From contig CACGMC010000005.1 of the NCBI GenBank assembly GCA_902574035.1, positions 1-55,131 of the forward strand: a stretch of 55,131 nucleotides of DNA, in the 5' to 3' direction. Of the stretch, positions 8,171-15,486 are shown piece by piece (position 1 is the stretch's first letter; each line of letters begins with the position of its first letter). The stretch comes from an uncultured Pelagibacteraceae bacterium (GTDB lineage: Bacteria; Pseudomonadota; Alphaproteobacteria; Pelagibacterales; Pelagibacteraceae). Under the pieces are notes generated by a model. The model did not search any database. It had not been told where the DNA came from and worked only from the letters and a program-made list of their open reading frames with translations. Made by a program: the position numbers and the translations under genes.

Positions 8171-8288
8171 TGCCTGGTAATTATTGCGAAGGGGCAATAC
8201 CCGATTCCATTCCGAACTCGGAAGTCAAGTCCTTCAGCGCCGATGGTACTTTGTCTTAAGGCACGGGAGAGTAGGACGTTGCCAGGCT
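8171..8288 (+). rRNA. rrf: 5S ribosomal RNA
   Basis: About 118 bases with the 5S landmarks: terminal helix GCCTGG (8172-8177) pairing with CCAGGC (8282-8287), the conserved CCGATTCCATTCCGAACTCG loop region, AAGTC...CGCCGATGGTAC in the middle and GGGAGAGTAGG near the 3' end. No 16S or 23S gene lies within the 8 kb upstream in this window; surface-polysaccharide genes do. In SAR11 genomes the 5S gene is separated from 16S-23S by hypervariable region 2, which this arrangement reproduces. End points are good to a base or two. Confidence 0.95.
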
Positions 8289-8297
8289 TGATAAATT

Positions 8298-8423
8298 ATG
8301 AAAGTAGCTAGCTCATTAAAATCGTTAAAAAAAAGAGACTTAAACTCAAAATTGGTTAAAAGAAGAGGAAAAGTTTACATTATTAATAAAAAAAATCCAA
8401 AATTTAAAGCGCGCCAAGGTTAA
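8298..8423 (+). CDS. rpmJ: 50S ribosomal protein L36 (bL36)
   Basis: A 41-residue basic protein, [14 protein letters not shown] at the start and [12 protein letters not shown] at the end, matching alphaproteobacterial bL36. The Cys/Cys/Cys/His zinc ribbon of classical L36 is absent, so this is the zinc-independent form. The ATG is ten bases after the end of 5S rRNA, leaving no room for a separate promoter, so the gene is probably transcribed on the 5S transcript. It is too short for most automatic gene callers' default limits. Confidence 0.92.
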   Translation: MKVASSLKSLKKRDLNSKLVKRRGKVYIINKKNPKFKARQG

Positions 8424-8429
8424 TCATCA

Positions 8430-8540
8430 ATGGATAATAATGATCATAAAAACACCTGGGAAGGTTTTACTAAATTTGTTCTCTGGGGAACAATAGCAAT
8501 AATAGTTATTCTTGTAATTTTAGCTATAACTTTGTTATAA
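8430..8540 (+). CDS. aa3-type cytochrome c oxidase subunit IV
   Basis: A 36-residue protein: a short polar N-terminus with the aromatic signature NTWEGFTKFVLWGT, then one hydrophobic transmembrane helix to the C-terminus. This is the pattern of the tiny alphaproteobacterial aa3 oxidase subunit IV (COX4_pro_2 family), a peripheral single-helix subunit of the respiratory oxidase. The start is ATG 8430, six bases after the rpmJ stop, and the stop is ten bases before pntAA, so it sits in an rpmJ-pnt transcription unit and not with the other oxidase subunits. In alphaproteobacteria this small gene is, from memory, often found just upstream of the transhydrogenase genes. Confidence 0.82.
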   Translation: MDNNDHKNTWEGFTKFVLWGTIAIIVILVILAITLL

Positions 8541-8549
8541 AAAATTATT

Positions 8550-9644
8550 ATGATTATTGGTTCTACAAAAGAAGATTTAACCTTAGAGAAAAGAGTTGCT
8601 TTAACCCCAGATACTGTCAAAAATTACATTGGACTTGGACTCAAGGTTTGCATAGAGAAAGATTACGCTATTCATATTGGAATTAAAGATGATGACTATA
8701 AAAAAAATGGGGTAGAGATAAAAAACTCTGCGAATGAAGTTTTAGGCATTAGTAATTTATTAATAAAGGTTAATTGTCCCTCAGAAAGTGAAATCAATAA
8801 TTTAAAAGAAAGTACAATTCTTATAGGAATGTTTAATCCCACTCAAAACAATAAAAGGATAAATGAAATTTTAAAAAAAAAGATTAGTATTTTTTCTTTA
8901 GAACTTTTACCTCGTATTACAAGAGCACAATCAATGGACGTGTTATCATCTCAGTCTAACCTAGCTGGCTACAGAGCGGTAGTCGACTCTATATTTGAAT
9001 TTGAAAAAGCAATACCAATGATGATGACAGCAGCAGGAACAGTTCCAGCTGCAAAAGTTTTGGTTATTGGAGCTGGAGTGGCTGGATTACAAGCTGTTGC
9101 GACTGCAAAAAGATTAGGCGCAATAGTTTCTGCAACTGATGTTAGGTCTGCATCAAAAGAACAAGTTGAAAGTCTTGGTGGAAAGTTTTTAACTGTTGAT
9201 CAATCGGAAGATATGGAAACCTCAGGAGGTTATGCAAAAGAAGTTGGAGAAGATTATAAAAAAAAACAAGCCGAAATGATGCAAGAAGCTCTAAAAAAAA
9301 ATGATATAGTAATTTGCACAGCACTAATACCTGGAAAACCTGCACCGAAAATTTTGACTGAAAAATTAGTAAAACTAATGAAGCCTGGTTCTGTCATTTA
9401 TGATTTAGCCGCAGAGCAAGGTGGAAATTCCGCCTTTTCAGAACCGGGGAAAATAAACTCTGTAGAGGGAATAAAAGTCATTGGTGTGAAAAGTCTAATG
9501 AATAAATTGCCCTTAACAGCATCCAGCTTATATGCAAAAAACTTGTTCAGCTTCATTCGAAATTTATATAGTAAAGACAAAAAAGATTTTTTTATTAACT
9601 TAGAAGACGAAATTATAAATAAAACCCTTATTAAGGAGATTTAA
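8550..9644 (+). CDS. pntAA: NAD(P) transhydrogenase, alpha subunit part 1 (NAD-binding domain I)
   Basis: The soluble NAD(H)-binding component of proton-translocating transhydrogenase, 364 residues. The N-terminus MIIGSTKEDLTLEKRVALTP is of the alanine dehydrogenase/PNT type. VIGAGVAGLQAVATAKRLG near residue 172 is the dinucleotide-binding loop, with ATDVR as the acidic strand end, and YDLAAEQGGN follows. The enzyme uses the proton gradient to make NADPH from NADH. The alpha subunit is split in two, as in Rhodospirillum and other alphaproteobacteria, with the membrane part encoded next. Three pnt genes follow with two-base and overlapping junctions, which points to coupled translation. Confidence 0.95.
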   Translation: MIIGSTKEDLTLEKRVALTPDTVKNYIGLGLKVCIEKDYAIHIGIKDDDYKKNGVEIKNSANEVLGISNLLIKVNCPSESEINNLKESTILIGMFNPTQNNKRINEILKKKISIFSLELLPRITRAQSMDVLSSQSNLAGYRAVVDSIFEFEKAIPMMMTAAGTVPAAKVLVIGAGVAGLQAVATAKRLGAIVSATDVRSASKEQVESLGGKFLTVDQSEDMETSGGYAKEVGEDYKKKQAEMMQEALKKNDIVICTALIPGKPAPKILTEKLVKLMKPGSVIYDLAAEQGGNSAFSEPGKINSVEGIKVIGVKSLMNKLPLTASSLYAKNLFSFIRNLYSKDKKDFFINLEDEIINKTLIKEI

Positions 9645-9646
9645 TT

Positions 9647-9955
9647 ATGGAAATTGATCCTTTTATATTTAGATTAAGTATTTTTATTCTGTCTATTTTT
9701 GTTGGTTATTATGTTGTTTGGAGTGTTACCCCATCTCTACACACACCATTGATGTCAGTAACTAATGCAATATCATCAGTAATTATTGTTGGAGCAATAA
9801 TTGCCGCTTTAGCATCCACATCTGAAAATGGTTTCAATTCTTCAAGTATTTTTGGTTTTTTAGCTATTGTATTGGCAGCTGTAAATATTTTTGGAGGTTT
9901 TCTAGTAACTCAAAGAATGCTTCAAATGTATAAAAAAAAGAAAGGTAAAAAATAA
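9647..9955 (+). CDS. pntAB: NAD(P) transhydrogenase, alpha subunit part 2 (membrane domain)
   Basis: A 102-residue membrane protein with three hydrophobic segments (roughly residues 8-26, 38-58 and 64-85) and a lysine-rich C-terminal tail. HTPLMSVTNAISSVIIVGA is the conserved first half of transhydrogenase domain II. Together with the membrane half of PntB it forms the proton channel in the inner membrane. It starts two bases after pntAA and its TAA shares one base with the pntB ATG, ensuring matched synthesis of the two membrane components. Confidence 0.94.
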   Translation: MEIDPFIFRLSIFILSIFVGYYVVWSVTPSLHTPLMSVTNAISSVIIVGAIIAALASTSENGFNSSSIFGFLAIVLAAVNIFGGFLVTQRMLQMYKKKKGKK

Positions 9956-11358
9956 TGATTTCTCAAAATCTTTCAGCAATTTTTTACTTAATTTCTGGAA
10001 TTTTATTTATTCTTGCATTAAGGGGTTTATCTTCACCAGACACCTCAAGACAAGGTAATTATTTTGGTATTGCTGGGATGATAATTGCAGTAATAGTAAC
10101 TTTTTTATCTATTGGTAATTTTTCTAATACTTTCATTTATGTATTGCTTTTGTTGCTATTTGGCGGAACTATTGGAGCTTTCATAGCCTTTAGAATTCCA
10201 ATGACAGCTATGCCAGAGTTAGTAGCAGGATTTCACAGTTTAGTTGGACTGGCTGCAGTATTCGTTGCTATAGCAGCTTTTTTAAATCCAGAGGTTTTCA
10301 ATCTGGGATTTTCTGGAAATATAAAATTAGCAAGTTTAATTGAAATGTCCATTGGAGCTGCAGTAGGAGCTATAACTTTTTCAGGATCAATTATAGCTTT
10401 TTTAAAATTAAGAGGAATAATGTCAGGAGCTCCAATAACATTCTTTGGACAACATTATTTAAATCTTTTTTTAGGTGTAGGAATTTTTATTTTAATATTT
10501 TATTTATGCAAAACACAATCAGAGGACATTTTTTGGACTGTAATCATAATTTCTTTCTTGATTGGAGTTTTATTAATAATACCAATTGGTGGTGCAGACA
10601 TGCCAGTCGTAATATCTATGTTAAACTCTTATTCTGGTTGGGCAGCAGCCGGAATTGGTTTTACACTAGAAAATACAGCTTTAATAATTACTGGAGCTTT
10701 AGTTGGATCATCGGGTGCAATTCTTTCATATATAATGTGTAGGGCAATGAATAGATCTTTTTTTAGCGTCATACTTGGGGGATTTGGCGCAGATAACTCT
10801 CAGAGTGACTCTAAAGATAAAAAGGATCAAAAGCCCGTCAAAAGTGGGAACGCTGAAGACGCTGCTTTTTTAATGAAGAATGCTTCATCAGTAATAATAG
10901 TTCCTGGATATGGTATGGCAGTAGCTCAAGCACAGCACGCTCTTAGAGAAATGGTAGATAAGTTAAAAAAAAATGATATTAAGGTTACTTATGCAATACA
11001 TCCTGTAGCTGGGAGAATGCCTGGTCATATGAATGTTCTTTTAGCCGAAGCAAATGTACCATACGATGAAGTATTTGAGCTAGAAGATATTAATAACGAT
11101 TTTGCAAATTCAGATGTTGCTTTTGTAATTGGAGCAAATGATGTAACCAATCCAATTGCTAAAACAGATCCAAAAAGTCCAATATTCGGTATGCCTGTAT
11201 TGGACGTTGAAAAATGCAAATCCGTGTTATTTGTTAAAAGAAGTCTATCTCCTGGATATGCAGGTATAGACAATGAATTGTTCTACCGTGATAATACACT
11301 TATGCTTTTTGCTGATGCAAAAAAAATGACTGAGGATATTGTTAAAAATTTAGATTAA
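9955..11358 (+). CDS. pntB: NAD(P) transhydrogenase, beta subunit
   Basis: A 467-residue protein with about eight to nine membrane helices in the first ~265 residues, then a charged linker (SDSKDKKDQKP) and the NADP(H)-binding domain III. Diagnostic segments are GFHSLVGLAAVFVAIA, GGADMPVVISMLNSYSGWAAA, IVPGYGMAVAQAQHA and HPVAGRMPGHMNVLLAEA. It completes the inner-membrane proton-driven NADPH generator. The gene overlaps pntAB by one base at its start and the transaldolase gene by one base at its end (TAATG at both), so an NADPH-producing enzyme and a pentose-phosphate enzyme share a transcript. Confidence 0.95.
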   Translation: MISQNLSAIFYLISGILFILALRGLSSPDTSRQGNYFGIAGMIIAVIVTFLSIGNFSNTFIYVLLLLLFGGTIGAFIAFRIPMTAMPELVAGFHSLVGLAAVFVAIAAFLNPEVFNLGFSGNIKLASLIEMSIGAAVGAITFSGSIIAFLKLRGIMSGAPITFFGQHYLNLFLGVGIFILIFYLCKTQSEDIFWTVIIISFLIGVLLIIPIGGADMPVVISMLNSYSGWAAAGIGFTLENTALIITGALVGSSGAILSYIMCRAMNRSFFSVILGGFGADNSQSDSKDKKDQKPVKSGNAEDAAFLMKNASSVIIVPGYGMAVAQAQHALREMVDKLKKNDIKVTYAIHPVAGRMPGHMNVLLAEANVPYDEVFELEDINNDFANSDVAFVIGANDVTNPIAKTDPKSPIFGMPVLDVEKCKSVLFVKRSLSPGYAGIDNELFYRDNTLMLFADAKKMTEDIVKNLD

Positions 11359-12056
11359 TGAAAACAAAAATATTTTGTGACATTGCCGATTTTAAAACAA
11401 TAAAATTTTTCAATAAAAAGAAAATTGTTGATGGATTTACTACAAATCCAAGCCTTATGAGACTTGCTGGAGCTAAAAACTATAAAGATTACTCAAAGAA
11501 AATACTTAATTTTTGTAAAAAAAAACCTATATCATTTGAAGTTTTCGCAGACAATCCAAAAGATATGTTAAAACAAGCCTATATAATAAATTCATGGGGT
11601 AAAAATGTTTATGTTAAAATTCCAGTTATGAATTCAAAAGGAATTTTTATGGGCCCGGTAATAAAAGAATTGAGTTTTAAAGGAATTAAATTAAATATAA
11701 CTGCAGTTTACACTTATGAACAAGTAAAAAAGATATTTAAAAATTTAAATAAAAAAACAAAATCTATAATATCGATTTTTGCTGGAAGAATGGCTGATAA
11801 AGGCAAAGATCCTATCCCTATATTTAAAAACAGTATAAATTTAACAAAAAAAAATAAAAATATAGAGATACTTTGGGCTAGCACAAGGGAAGCTTATAAT
11901 TACACTCAAGCAAAAAAATTAAAGTGCAATATTATTACAATGCCACCAAAAATTATAAATCAGATCGATTCCTTCGGAAAAAGTTTTAAATTAATGACAC
12001 TTGACACAGTAAAAGGTTTTTTATCTGATAGTAAAAAATCTAAATTTAATCTTTAG
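11358..12056 (+). CDS. tal: transaldolase, short (TalC-like) family
   Basis: A 232-residue TIM-barrel aldolase. CDIAD (Asp9), GFTTNPSLM (residues 26-34) and VYVKIPVMN carrying the Schiff-base lysine (Lys87) are the marks of the small transaldolase / fructose-6-phosphate aldolase group. NITAVYTYEQ and SIFAGRMADKGKDP follow in the right order. In the non-oxidative pentose phosphate pathway it would exchange three-carbon units between sedoheptulose 7-phosphate and glyceraldehyde 3-phosphate, working with the transketolase encoded at 17.7-19.7 kb. Some small members cleave fructose 6-phosphate instead, so transaldolase is the likelier but not certain activity. It is the last gene of the pnt unit. 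Confidence 0.8.
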   Translation: MKTKIFCDIADFKTIKFFNKKKIVDGFTTNPSLMRLAGAKNYKDYSKKILNFCKKKPISFEVFADNPKDMLKQAYIINSWGKNVYVKIPVMNSKGIFMGPVIKELSFKGIKLNITAVYTYEQVKKIFKNLNKKTKSIISIFAGRMADKGKDPIPIFKNSINLTKKNKNIEILWASTREAYNYTQAKKLKCNIITMPPKIINQIDSFGKSFKLMTLDTVKGFLSDSKKSKFNL

Positions 12057-12080
12057 TATTAATATTTTTTATAATGTTTT

Positions 12081-12157
<77 letters not shown>

Positions 12158-12162
12158 ATAGT

Positions 12163-12366
12163 CTAAATTTTCTTGAGGTTAATAGCTTGGAGCTTTTCTT
12201 TATCCTCTTTTATATCAAATTTCAAAATTTGATTTTCCTTCAAGACACGCAACTTAGAGCTCTCTAAAGCTGAGACGTGTAAAAAAATATCTCTTTCTTT
12301 TTCATCCTCTCTAATAAATCCGTATCCTTTTTTTGCGCTGAACCATTTTACTTTTCCTTGCGGCAT
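12163..12366 (-). CDS. csp: cold-shock domain RNA chaperone (CspA family)
   Basis: A 67-residue single cold-shock domain. GKVKWFSAKKGYGFI holds RNP1 (residues 13-18) and IFLHVS (27-32) is RNP2; both contribute aromatic residues that stack on single-stranded RNA or DNA. Such proteins melt mRNA structure and act as transcription antiterminators. The gene is 19 bases downstream of rpsU, with an AGGGAG ribosome site before the ATG, and five bases upstream of initiator tRNA, so three translation-related products share one transcript. The C-terminal half is more diverged than in E. coli CspA (LKFDIKEDKEKLQA), but the fold is clear. Confidence 0.92.
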   Translation of the reverse strand: MPQGKVKWFSAKKGYGFIREDEKERDIFLHVSALESSKLRVLKENQILKFDIKEDKEKLQAINLKKI

Positions 12367-12385
12367 AAATCTCCCTAGAATAAAA

Positions 12386-12580
12386 TTAATATCTACTTCT
12401 TAATTTTTGTTGTTTTTTTATTCTTTTTAAATTTTCAGTTCTAATTCTTTTTTTCTTTTCAGATGGTTTTTCATAAGTGCTTTTCATTTTCATCACTTTG
12501 AAGAAACCCTCTTTTTGCAATTTTCTTTTTAAAACTCTTATTGCTTGCTCAACGTTATTATCTTTGACTTCTATTTTAAT
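12386..12580 (-). CDS. rpsU: 30S ribosomal protein S21 (bS21), apparent ATT start
   Basis: The frame reads (start)-KIEVKDNNVEQAIRVLKRK, then EGFFKVMKMKSTYEKPSEKKK, 64 residues in all, matching bS21 from its first residue. The codon aligned with the family's first methionine is ATT at 12578-12580. An in-frame TAA lies two codons upstream and the next ATG is at codon 30, inside the conserved core, so no ordinary start is available. A perfect AGGAGG stands six bases before the ATT, an ideal distance. S21 binds the 3' end of 16S rRNA and assists initiation. The gene lies between a DUF1013 regulator and a cold-shock gene on the same strand. Confidence 0.9.
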   Translation of the reverse strand: MKIEVKDNNVEQAIRVLKRKLQKEGFFKVMKMKSTYEKPSEKKKRIRTENLKRIKKQQKLRSRY

Positions 12581-12586
12581 AAATTA

Positions 12587-12592
12587 CCTCCT
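12587..12592 (-). promoter_or_regulatory. perfect Shine-Dalgarno site that decides the rpsU start
   Basis: AGGAGG on the minus strand, six bases from the ATT start codon of rpsU. Most genes in this window have weak or no recognisable Shine-Dalgarno site, so a full six-base match here probably compensates for the rare start codon. It immediately follows the leader hairpin at 12604-12620. Confidence 0.75.
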
Positions 12593-12603
12593 GTTTTGAT
12601 TGG

Positions 12604-12620
12604 TAGTTAACATTTAACTA
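12604..12620 (-). promoter_or_regulatory. inverted repeat in the rpsU leader
   Basis: A 7-bp perfect inverted repeat (12604-12610 with 12614-12620) around a three-base centre lies in the 86-base gap between the DUF1013 gene and rpsU, eleven bases upstream of the rpsU Shine-Dalgarno site. It could be an RNA hairpin controlling rpsU translation or an operator. All but two of its pairs are A-T, so the structure may be marginal. No convincing promoter was seen in this gap. Confidence 0.3.
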
Positions 12621-12666
12621 AAGAATTGTCTATATTATTACTTATGAATTTTAAGGATTTTAATAC

Positions 12667-13266
12667 TTAATCTATTTGGTCTTGTGTGTTTTCTTTTTTT
12701 TGCTTTTTTTCCTCTCTCAATAATCTTTTTTTCTCTCTTTCAACTCTTCTTTTTGCTTTGTCCCATGCCTTTTGGAAAGTCTCTTGAGTGCATAAAGCTA
12801 AAATGACTGGGTCTCTAGGTTTTAGGTTAGAAAAATTCCAATAACTTCTTTTTCTAATTAAAGAAACTGTCCCTTTAGTACTTCCTACTAATTTAGAAAT
12901 TTGACCATCAGTTAATTCAGCAGCGTTTTTACATAACCAAAGTATGGCGTCCGGTCTATCCTGTCTTTTTGATAAAGGTGTATATTTCGGTTTCTTTCTC
13001 TCTTTGATTTGTATGTTACTATCTTTTTTAATTAAGTTTAGATTTCTTTCAGGGTTTTTTGAACATTCATCTATTTCGTTACGTGATAGTTGACCAGCTA
13101 AAATTGGATTATAAGCTTTAATACCTTTTGCAACATCACCATCCGCTATACCTTTAACCTCAAGTTCATGTAAATTACAAAACTTTGCTATTTGTCTAAA
13201 AGTTAAATTCGTATTTTCTACCAGCCATACAGCAGTAGCTTTTGGCATAAATGGATATTCTTGCAT
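12667..13266 (-). CDS. DUF1013 family DNA-binding regulator (TrcR-like)
   Basis: A 199-residue protein restricted, as far as I know, to alphaproteobacteria (DUF1013; called cell cycle regulator TrcR in some annotations). The N-terminal PFMPKATAVWLVENTNLTFRQIAKFCNLHELEV and the central RPDAILWLCKNAAELTDGQISKLVGST both look like helix-turn-helix units, and KRSYWNFSNLKPRDPVILALC is highly typical of the family. The last ~30 residues are a run of lysine and glutamate. It begins two bases after the rpmE stop, so it is co-transcribed with ribosomal protein L31, an association I recall from other alphaproteobacteria. Its targets are not evident from the sequence. Confidence 0.8.
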   Translation of the reverse strand: MQEYPFMPKATAVWLVENTNLTFRQIAKFCNLHELEVKGIADGDVAKGIKAYNPILAGQLSRNEIDECSKNPERNLNLIKKDSNIQIKERKKPKYTPLSKRQDRPDAILWLCKNAAELTDGQISKLVGSTKGTVSLIRKRSYWNFSNLKPRDPVILALCTQETFQKAWDKAKRRVEREKKRLLREEKKQKKENTQDQID

Positions 13267-13268
13267 AA

Positions 13269-13490
13269 TTATTTTTTTCTTAAATTACTAAATTTTTTGT
13301 TGTAGCGGCTAACTCTACCTTTATCGAGTATTTTTTGTGAACCTCCGGTCCATGCAAAATGCGATTTTGGGTCAATATCAAGTTTAAGAGTATCGTTTTC
13401 TTTACCCCAAGTAGACATAGTTTCAAACTCAGAGCCGTCAGTCATCACAACTTTGATTTTGTGGTAGTTTGGATGTATGTTTTTTTTCAT
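13269..13490 (-). CDS. rpmE: 50S ribosomal protein L31 (bL31), zinc-independent form
   Basis: A 73-residue basic protein beginning [19 protein letters not shown], with [20 protein letters not shown] and a C-terminal [13 protein letters not shown], matching bL31. It contains no cysteine, so the CxxC zinc site of the classical form is missing. It lies between suhB (21-base gap) and the DUF1013 gene (two-base gap) in a minus-strand run. Confidence 0.93.
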   Translation of the reverse strand: MKKNIHPNYHKIKVVMTDGSEFETMSTWGKENDTLKLDIDPKSHFAWTGGSQKILDKGRVSRYNKKFSNLRKK

Positions 13491-13511
13491 GCTCGACTAA
13501 TATAATATAAA

Positions 13512-14321
13512 TTAATTTTTCTCAATATTTTTTTTTTTAATTAAGTCTAATAATTCTTTATGAATTAATGAATTTGAAGCTACTAAATTCCTTTTTTTAG
13601 TTTCATTAACGTCATTGTCCAAAAAATCAGTAAATCCTCCTGCTTCTTTGACTAAAATAATTCCTGCGGCAATATCCCAGTAACTTAATTCTCGCTGCCA
13701 AAAACCATCAAATCTTCCGCAAGCTACGCTCGCAAGATCTAAAGAGGCACTTCCAAATTTTCTTAAAGGAATATCAATACTTTTAGAAACTTTTAAAAAT
13801 TCAAGGTAAATTTCGTCCTTCAATTTACTATTACTTTTAGGCCCACCTGTTCCTATTAATGATTGTTTTAAATTCTTTTTTTTGGATACGCGTATTCTTG
13901 AATTATTCAAAAAAGCACCGCTACCAGTTTCAGCAAAAAAAAGTTCATTTTTTATAGGATCATAAATTATACCTGTTTTAATTTCTTTATCTTCTTCATA
14001 ACCTATGGAAATAGCAAATTGAGGTATACCATTTAAAAAATTGCTCGTTCCATCTATAGGGTCAACAATCCATCTATTGTTCTCATTTTTTTCGTTAATT
14101 TTTCCTGTCTCCTCACTGAGGACTCCATAATCAGGATATGCTTTGAGCAATTCGTCAATTATAATTTTTTCAGTTCTTTTATCAGCAGAGGAAACAAAAT
14201 CTCCAGGACCTTTTGACGAAACTTGTAAATTTTCAATTTCTCCAAAATCTCTTATCAAAGACTTAGATGCTTTCATACAGGCTTTATACATAATATTTAA
14301 TTTAGGTGAGTTTATTCGCAT
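13512..14321 (-). CDS. suhB: inositol monophosphatase family phosphatase (SuhB-like)
   Basis: A 269-residue member of the lithium-sensitive, magnesium-dependent phosphatase family. WIVDPIDGTSNFLNGIP is the family's metal-binding motif 1, GVLSEETG carries the upstream metal-binding glutamate, and YWDIAAGIILVKEAGG is motif 2. It hydrolyses inositol phosphates or related sugar phosphates. E. coli SuhB also works in rRNA antitermination, and placement between efp and rpmE, among translation genes, would fit such a second role, though that is inference. One base separates it from the efp stop. Confidence 0.88.
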   Translation of the reverse strand: MRINSPKLNIMYKACMKASKSLIRDFGEIENLQVSSKGPGDFVSSADKRTEKIIIDELLKAYPDYGVLSEETGKINEKNENNRWIVDPIDGTSNFLNGIPQFAISIGYEEDKEIKTGIIYDPIKNELFFAETGSGAFLNNSRIRVSKKKNLKQSLIGTGGPKSNSKLKDEIYLEFLKVSKSIDIPLRKFGSASLDLASVACGRFDGFWQRELSYWDIAAGIILVKEAGGFTDFLDNDVNETKKRNLVASNSLIHKELLDLIKKKNIEKN

Positions 14322-14322
14322 G

Positions 14323-14886
14323 TTAACTATTTTTTTTTACGTATTCTAAATTTCTTGAGTCTATTACTATTTTATCCCCGCTTTCTATAAATGGAGGTAC
14401 TGAAATTGTTAAACCATTATCAAGTTTTGCAGGTTTATAAGATGATGCAGCGGTTTGACCTTTGACTACAGCATCAGTTGACTCCACAATACAATTTATA
14501 TTTTTAGGAAGTTCAATTGAAAGCGGTTTTTCTTCAAGCATTGAAATTGTAACTTCTAAATTTTCTTTTAAAAGCTTGAATTTATCTCCAATAAGTTTGT
14601 TCAACATGGATATTTGTTCGAAAGAAACGTTATCCATAAAATATGAAAATTTATCGTCCGAATACAAAAAATTAAACTTTTTTTCGTCAACTTCTGCTTT
14701 CTCTACATTCTCACTTGATCGAAATCTTTCGTTCAATTTTGTTCCTTTAATAACACTTTTTAATTCAACTTGATTAAAAGCGCCACCCTTACCTGGCTTA
14801 ACATGTTGAGTTTTTAAAACATTCCATAAATCATTTTTGTGTTCAATGATCATTCCTGGTTTAATTTCATTAGCTGTAATTTTCAT
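14323..14886 (-). CDS. efp: translation elongation factor P
   Basis: A 187-residue three-domain factor that relieves ribosome stalling at consecutive prolines. The loop PGKGGAF places Lys33 at the position of the residue modified by EpmA/EpmB in E. coli. VEKAEVDEKKFNFLYSD and the C-terminal GLTISVPPFIESGDKIVID are diagnostic. No modification gene is in this window. The ATG overlaps the thiE stop (ATGA), so translation of efp is probably coupled to a thiamin gene upstream. Confidence 0.95.
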   Translation of the reverse strand: MKITANEIKPGMIIEHKNDLWNVLKTQHVKPGKGGAFNQVELKSVIKGTKLNERFRSSENVEKAEVDEKKFNFLYSDDKFSYFMDNVSFEQISMLNKLIGDKFKLLKENLEVTISMLEEKPLSIELPKNINCIVESTDAVVKGQTAASSYKPAKLDNGLTISVPPFIESGDKIVIDSRNLEYVKKNS

Positions 14887-15482
14887 TTAAACTTCCTTAT
14901 AGCAATTTCTGGTTTAAGCTTCGGGTTATCCCAAATAAAACTTGATATTGCAATATATTTTGCTCCCAATTTTATTAATTTTTTATAATTTAAATTATTA
15001 ATTCCTCCAATAACAACAATCGGCTTCTCAACTCTTCTTATTTGCTTTAAAATTCTAACATTTGCTTTTTTGGCTTTCGGTTTAAGTTTTGATTTAAAGA
15101 ATGAACCAAAAGCTAAATAATTGACATTACATCTTACTGCTTCTCTAGCTAAAGTAATTGAACCATGGCAAGTCACACCAAGAATTTTTTTCTTAAGTTT
15201 TTTTTTTACAATTTTAATTGAACCGTCAAGTTGGCCAATATGACAACCATCAGCTTTCATTTTTGAAACTAAATTATAGTAATCATTAATTATAAATTTA
15301 ACTTTATGTTTAAGCGTTATTTTTCTAATTTTTTTTGCTATGAATAAAAGTCTTCTTGTTTTGATTTTTTTAAGTCTTAATTGAAAAAACTTCACATTTC
15401 CGTAAGCTAAAACTCTGTCAAGATCTTTGTAAAAATTTTTATTAATTTCATTAGGAGAAATTAAATATACTAATTTTTTCAA
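14883..15482 (-). CDS. thiE: thiamine-phosphate synthase
   Basis: A 199-residue TIM barrel joining HMP pyrophosphate to thiazole phosphate. FFQLRLK, INDYYNLVSKMKADGCHIGQ, GVTCHGS, AFGSFFKSKLKPKAK and VIGGIN appear in the order expected for ThiE. It starts with TTG (15480-15482), four bases after the fba stop, and its TGA overlaps the efp start. The TenI paralogue is a possible alternative, but the substrate-binding motifs favour ThiE. SAR11 is known to lack thiC and to need an external pyrimidine precursor; thiE here and thiD at 33.4 kb fit salvage from that precursor. Confidence 0.82.
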   Translation of the reverse strand: MKKLVYLISPNEINKNFYKDLDRVLAYGNVKFFQLRLKKIKTRRLLFIAKKIRKITLKHKVKFIINDYYNLVSKMKADGCHIGQLDGSIKIVKKKLKKKILGVTCHGSITLAREAVRCNVNYLAFGSFFKSKLKPKAKKANVRILKQIRRVEKPIVVIGGINNLNYKKLIKLGAKYIAISSFIWDNPKLKPEIAIRKFK

Positions 15483-15486
15483 AGTT

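Noticed and set aside
10506-10742. A 78-codon frame inside pntB on the same strand.
   Set aside because: It is an out-of-frame shadow of a conserved membrane protein.
14462-14773. A 103-codon plus-strand open frame inside efp.
   Set aside because: It is antisense to a well-conserved gene and has no motif. It results from codon bias.
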